From Bactericera cockerelli (taxonomy: Eukaryota; Arthropoda; Insecta; Hemiptera; Triozidae), in contig CM044967.1 in assembly GCA_024516035.1 (NCBI GenBank), positions 7,157,202 to 7,221,201 of the forward strand: 64,000 nt of DNA. Reading direction: 5' to 3'. The position numbers and the translations under genes are program-made. Each line of letters begins with the position of its first letter. Positions within the stretch are counted from its first letter, which is position 1. Under the pieces are notes generated by a model. The model saw only the letters and a program-made list of their open reading frames with translations. It made no database searches and was not told where the DNA came from. Shown piece by piece: positions 59,496 to 64,000 of this stretch.

Positions 59496-59895
59496 TTCTT
59501 TGCCTATGACAATAACTTCCACCCAACGCTTACTGATAGTAGAGGACAGAGGTTCAACTGGAAGTGTAAGGTGAGAAATGTGAAAAATTGACTATCCAAA
59601 ATTTTGGGTGATTCCATTACTTTCCTTTCTATAGGATAAGGAAAGTAAAAATAGATAAATATATGCACACATTTATGTCCTAACTGAAGGGCGGGGTTAT
59701 TGCCTATGGCAATCTCTTCCACCCAACGTTTACTGATAGTAGAGGACAGAGGTTCAACTGGAAGTGTTGGGCGGGTCCACCCAGGTATGAAGGGTTAATT
59801 AGGTGGTGAAGTAAGGTGAGACATGTGAAAAACTGACTATCCAAAATTTTGGGTGATTCCATTACTTTCCTTTCTATAGGACAAGGAAAGTAGAA
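59496..59895 (+). repeat. ~240-bp unit in two direct copies
   Basis: The block TTCCACCCAACG..TTACTGATAGTAGAGGAC..GGGTGATTCCATTACTTTCC..GGAAAGTA occurs at ~59516-59650 and ~59717-59892; the second has an extra GGGCGGGTCCACCCAGG segment. Its ending GGGTGATTCCATTACTTTCC also occurs at ~2080 and, reversed, at 56022-56055, so it is a dispersed repeat terminus. Confidence 0.7.
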
Positions 59896-60059
59896 AAGGC
59901 TAGTTAGTTGTAATATGATGATATTGTGTCATCTCAACAAGACTCAGGGTCGTGCATCAGCCAAGTTCAGGAATCAGCACACAGTGTGTAATAGTGTGTA
60001 GGGTACAGTCAGAGTTGATTAGAGACGGTTAAATCACCCTTCAGGTACGTATTGTAGTT

Positions 60060-60365
60060 ACACCTGAGTAAACATTATTAGCCTACTAGTTATCATATTT
60101 GTGTTAATCACTTTCGTGATTCCACAACTACTCAAAGTAACGCTGCTAAATTTTCACCAACATTTTCACCAAGACTCGAACCACCGTTCTCCATGAGACA
60201 AGTTCACCGTCTGATGAATCAACATATTTGTGTTAATCACTTTCGTGATTCCACAACTACTCAAACTCACGCTAATAAATTTTCACCAAAATTGGGACTC
60301 GAACCACCGACCTCCATGATACAAGTCCACGGCGTCCGCCGCTATATCGATCAAGCTTTATTACC
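60060..60365 (-). mobile_element. family T tRNA-like SINE, duplicated
   Basis: Two direct copies of TTGTGTTAATCACTTTCGTG..CACAACTACTCAAA..AATTTTCACCAA..ACTCGAACCACC, the second continuing through the complete tRNA-like head (reverse strand GGCGGACGCCGTGGACTTGT, GGTTCGAGTCCCA). The same family occurs at 50987. Confidence 0.6.
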
Positions 60366-60413
60366 CTACTGTTAGTGGTGTGACGAAAATTTCGGGTACC
60401 ACCCACAAACTAG

Positions 60414-60567
60414 TGATTGCATATTCATACTATCATAGGTTGGACGTATATCAATGCCTTTGCATATTCATACTATCATAGATTGGACGTATATCAATGC
60501 CTTTGCATATTCATACTATCATAGGTTGGACTGTATTGCATATTCATACTATCATAGGTTGGACTTA
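60414..60567 (+). repeat. ~43-bp minisatellite, about 3.5 units
   Basis: The unit GCATATTCATACTATCATAG..TTGGACGTATATCAATGCC is repeated from ~60418. The last units are shortened (GGACTGTATT). Near-identical units suggest recent expansion. Confidence 0.85.
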
Positions 60568-60770
60568 GTAGGGCTTTTAAAACTCCGGGGATCCGTGGGG
60601 TCTGCGGGGAGTGCGGGGGTGTATGTTACACCACTGGCTTTCATATTATTGAACACAGGGGTCGAAAGCAAACACCGACTAAGAGTTCAGTGCTTAGTTT
60701 CACGGAAAATCGACTACGTATACCCCCTTGATCAGACTTTCTTTATTTACCTATGTGTTTTTATTTTTTT

Positions 60771-60990
60771 GTGCACTAGTAGTCAAGTGGTGAATTTGCT
60801 ATAGTCTGGTAATCCAGGTAGCGTAGGGATTCGTTGGCTCGAATCCCACTCAGCGCATGAATTTTTCCTCATTAATTTGAGTTTGTGACCACTTAATAAT
60901 AAGACTATAAGGGTTAGGTGGTAGAAAATGCTTTAAGCATTAACCTAACCTGGTGGGTACCTTCCACTTAAGAGTGGTATTATTATTATT
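60771..60990 (+). mobile_element. tRNA-derived SINE, family B, nearly complete
   Basis: GTGCACTAGTAGTCAAGTGG, AGTCTGGTAATCCAGGTAGC, GGCTCGAATCCCACTCAGCG, ATGAATTTTTCCTCATTAAT, TGACCACTTAATAATAAGAC, GGGTTAGGTGGTAGAAAATG, CCTTCCACTTAAGAG and an ATT tail. It serves as a reference copy for the family here. Confidence 0.8.
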
Positions 60991-62724
60991 TTCTGTTCAT
61001 CTATAAAATTCTAGATATATCGAGTACAATTTCTCATTTTTCTATTTTGACTAACTGATTGACGGACTAATATAAAAATTGTACATGGAGCATTGTACAA
61101 AATCATAGAATTAATGTAGAAAATCTGAAACTTGAGTTTAACAGGGGAAAGAACTTGTCCCGTTTAATACAATACATACCTACTTTCAAAATCCTTGACA
61201 GGGCTAGAAATTAGGTATAAAACTTAATATTATAAAAAAATTGCCCTTCATATACCTATTATGTACAATAATATTTAAGTTCTGAATAATTTTTATTAAT
61301 TCACTCTTAGCACAACTTACCTTGGAATTTTCTTCTTCCCAAACTGCTAGGACCACATAAAAGAATACGAAATTGAACACTTAACAAAATAACTAACTTA
61401 ATGCACTATTTCATAAAAAATAATTTGTACTTGAAATTTTCATACGTAAAAAATCGATCACTAATTTGTACACCCACCCATTCGTCGGATAATTAAAATA
61501 ATTTCATCCCTTGGTAAAAATAGATTAACAGAAACAGATGGTTTTAACAACTTCGTCTCAAAGCAACAACTACGAGCACTTAAAATCTTACGTAATGTAA
61601 ACAAAAAATTCGAATTCTGTACTGTCTTTGAGGTACGTTAAAATGGTAAAATTTATCTTCCTCATAACCGTTTTATCGAGAGGGTTTTTAAAAATGATAA
61701 TTCTGATTCAAATTGAACGTCTGTAATTAAAGAATTTTTTAAATATAAAGCGTTTGAATTTTGATTAAAAAATCCACTGATTCTAGTTCTAATTTCATGT
61801 AAAAATTACAGTTCTGGTTGTTGGGACCTATAGTAAAAAAACTGCCGTTCCAAAACACTTGTCAATGAAAATCACCAAGAAAACGTATTTTTTTTTTTTT
61901 TTTCAACACAAGAAATTAGTTATGTAGGTACCTATTTACAAAAAAATTCGAAACACAGCACCGCTTTCACGCTTGTCTCTCGGGAAGGAATGAGCAGTGA
62001 GCATTGGGAGACAGAAGTTCGTTTGTTACATAATCGGCGTGAGGAACTCGTCTCGGATGTTAGAAACTGAAAAACTTGAAAGAAGGAATGAACGATGTTG
62101 ATATAGACGCATTGAGTGCTCAGAATGAAATACTGAGCGATTCATTCAGAAAACATACACGCTAGGTGGTGAACCCTGCTCTGGTTCTGAGTGTTACATA
62201 ATCAAGCCTCTTGGGTACTTGACATACGAGTTAAACGGTGGACCTTATGTCTTATAGGTATTTGAAAACGTTGAGAAAGGAAGGTCATCAGTCCAAAGTT
62301 CCATTTTTTGGTGAATCGAGAAGAAATATTCATTTCCTAAATTTTCACTTGACATTCGAGTTAAATATTATGGTGGAGCCTATATGTAGTGGCCTATACC
62401 CTAGGAGGATTTAAAATCCTACTAAATCCTCCTAGCCTATACCTATTTGCTATTTGAGCCTATATCTATTCAAAACCGTTACCAAAGAACCTCAGTTCAA
62501 AGTTTCATTTTCTTTTGGTAAATCAAGAAGAAATAAGTTTCATGTTCATTTTCACTCGACATAAAAGTTAAATTTGGATCTTTGTATTTGAAATCTTTAA
62601 GAAAAAGGGAGGCATACTACGGGATGGACAAGCTACGACACAGACCACAAGCAGACAAGTAGCTGCTGTTTCATGGCTACGAAAAAAAAGGCTGTAACAC
62701 TCATATTTAAAAAAAAAAAACATA
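60991..62724. other. no gene recognised
   Basis: AT-rich. A good minus-strand donor (TTCCAAG|GTAAGTTGTG, at 61312-61322) could belong to an alternative upstream Rab32 exon, but no acceptor or start supports it. A short hairpin CTAGGAGGATTTA / TAAATCCTCCTAG lies at 62401-62435. Confidence 0.4.
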
Positions 62725-62825
62725 AATCGACTTTTGGATTTAGTCTCTGCCCTGCCAGGGATCGAACACAGGTCACCAAGCGTGCAAGTATAGTGTGCTA
62801 TCCTACTCGGACAGTGACTATACAA
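62725..62825 (-). mobile_element. partial tRNA-like SINE, family K
   Basis: Reverse strand: AGTCACTGTCCGAGTAGGAT, TGACCTGTGTTCGATCCCTG. Head only, followed by a poly-A-like run on the opposite side. Confidence 0.5.
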
Positions 62826-62854
62826 TTAGTAAGGGTTTTAAGGGCGGTCGTCTT

Positions 62855-62960
62855 TCATAAGATAGCTGAAGTTGAGCAACGCCCAGTGGGGTGAAAACTA
62901 TTTTTCCTGGTGAGTTTATTGTGAGGTATTAGCAGGTTTGTGAGTTTCCTGCGTCTAATA
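62855..62960 (+). mobile_element. partial 5S-derived SINE
   Basis: AGCTGAAGTTGAGCAACGCC and CAGTGGGGTGAAAAC resemble the 5S internal-promoter part of the other copies, followed by body-like TTAGCAGGTTTGTGAGTTTC. It lacks the 5' third. Confidence 0.45.
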
Positions 62961-63113
62961 ATGATATCCGCTTTTAATCAGACGTCAAGCTATAGAAACA
63001 AACAGTTAACTAGGACTAACATTTACATTGTTAATGTGAGATGAAGTTGTGACGTAGTAAATTAGTCGCTGATTTATCATTCAATATCGGTACCGACATG
63101 GAATATGATATTA

Positions 63114-63950
63114 CTTACGGGAAATTTCTTATATGTATTAGAAATAGGAAGTATTGTGTTCGTTTATATAAAATAAATATTTTTTTGCTCCGATTTCAAT
63201 TTTATTTTTTATTTTTGGACGTTTCATAACCTCCTGAGCAACGTTGGTTTTGTGTCTGTCCGTCGGTCAGTTAAATACATTCCTTGTAACGCGCAAATCT
63301 CAGAAACAACCGAACGGATTTTGAAGAAATTTTGAACACATATAGGAGACGTAGATGGTCCCATTTTAAATTAATCAACTGCGCACTAGCGGATCTTGGT
63401 GATAGAGACCATGCGCCTGACCACTAACTTTTTACTTATACGCTTACATCTCGTGAACGGTACATCCGATTTTAATGAAATTTTGTATGTATATGAGTAT
63501 TAGCGTTTTACATAGTGCATCTATACATTTTTTAAAGTAAAATTTGATTGTGATATTTAAGAGAAACCAACATTTTGGACAAAAAGGTTAAAAAAAAGGT
63601 CCCCGACTTGCCGATACAGAATTTTTTGTAAAATCTAGAATGTAGGAAAAACAGTATTCTATAAAACAAGAGTTGAGAACTTTTGTAGAATCGGTTGAGA
63701 ACTTTTGTAAATACAAGTGATTAAGTAAAAAATCTCTAATCCTAGCGAAAATAAACGTTGAAATTTTTGATTACCATTCACGAGGAAGTATTATGTCCAT
63801 AATTGGTAGTGTATTTTTTCTTTGATTTACTTTAAGAGTTGAATCACTACCGGTGGCATTTTTTTTATTTTTTTTAATCATAAATATTTAGGTATAGTTT
63901 AGATTTTGATGGCTTGTTGCTAGGAAAGTCGTGTGATACTCACATCAGTT
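63114..63950 (+). mobile_element. repeat family E, diverged copy
   Basis: TTACGGGAAATTTCTTATAT..AGAAATAGGAAGT start, GTGTCTGTCCGTCGGTCAG, CACTAACTTTTTACTTATAC, then CACGAGGAAGTATTATGTCC. It continues to an ending AGGAAAGTCGTGTGATACTC that matches the 3' end of family P. Confidence 0.65.
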
Positions 63951-64000
63951 TTTTTAATGAATTTAATATAGTTTTTTGATATTACCTGAATGTCTTATAA

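Noticed and set aside
62568..62894. Overlapping open frames on both strands
   Set aside because: They cross a family-K SINE head and a poly-A run; no protein features.
1..64000. CRISPR arrays, operons, ribosome binding sites, attachment sites
   Set aside because: The intron-exon gene structure is eukaryotic. The only regular direct repeats are a minisatellite and duplicated mobile elements.

Overview
The window is eukaryotic: AT-rich, with short exons joined by GT-AG introns, phase-compatible splice junctions, and dense small transposons and SINEs. The proteins recognised (MON2, endonuclease G, a NUDT18-like Nudix enzyme, a LMW-PTP-like protein, Rab32) and the repeat style fit an arthropod, most likely an insect. 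Closer placement is not supported by sequence alone.

Layout. 1-3118 holds little beyond a 5S-rRNA-derived SINE and a possible small secreted peptide (2558-2848). 3119-24221 (+) is MON2 in 28 exons, about 1,640 residues, with introns carrying a Tc1-like element, MITEs, SINEs and a retrotransposon fossil. 24222-27739 is intergenic, with a Helitron-like element and a 583-bp near-perfect inverted repeat ending about 300 bp before the next start codon. 27740-31029 (+) is endonuclease G (5 exons). 33718-37082 (+) is a NUDT18-like Nudix hydrolase (6 exons, 350 aa). 39064-40540 (-) is a two-exon gene for a predicted secreted low-molecular-weight tyrosine phosphatase homologue whose catalytic residues are replaced. 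43689-56353 (-) is Rab32 (5 exons, 270 aa) with large repeat-filled introns. 56354-64000 holds only repeats that I can recognise.

The genes do not form a pathway. MON2 and Rab32 both act in endosome/Golgi/lysosome-related membrane traffic, but their proximity is probably chance.

Two themes stand out. First, exons of three unrelated genes (MON2 exons 16-17, EndoG exon 3, the LMW-PTP-like exon 2) carry small indels, mostly one base and often in homopolymers, while the surrounding exons are intact; consensus error is the likeliest cause, and local decay is the alternative. Second, the SINEs are modular: 5S-rRNA heads and tRNA heads are joined to the same 3' body, and another chimera joins the head of one tRNA-SINE family to the tail of another. 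Paralogous empty sites, target-site duplications and nested insertions allow part of the insertion history to be read from this one window.
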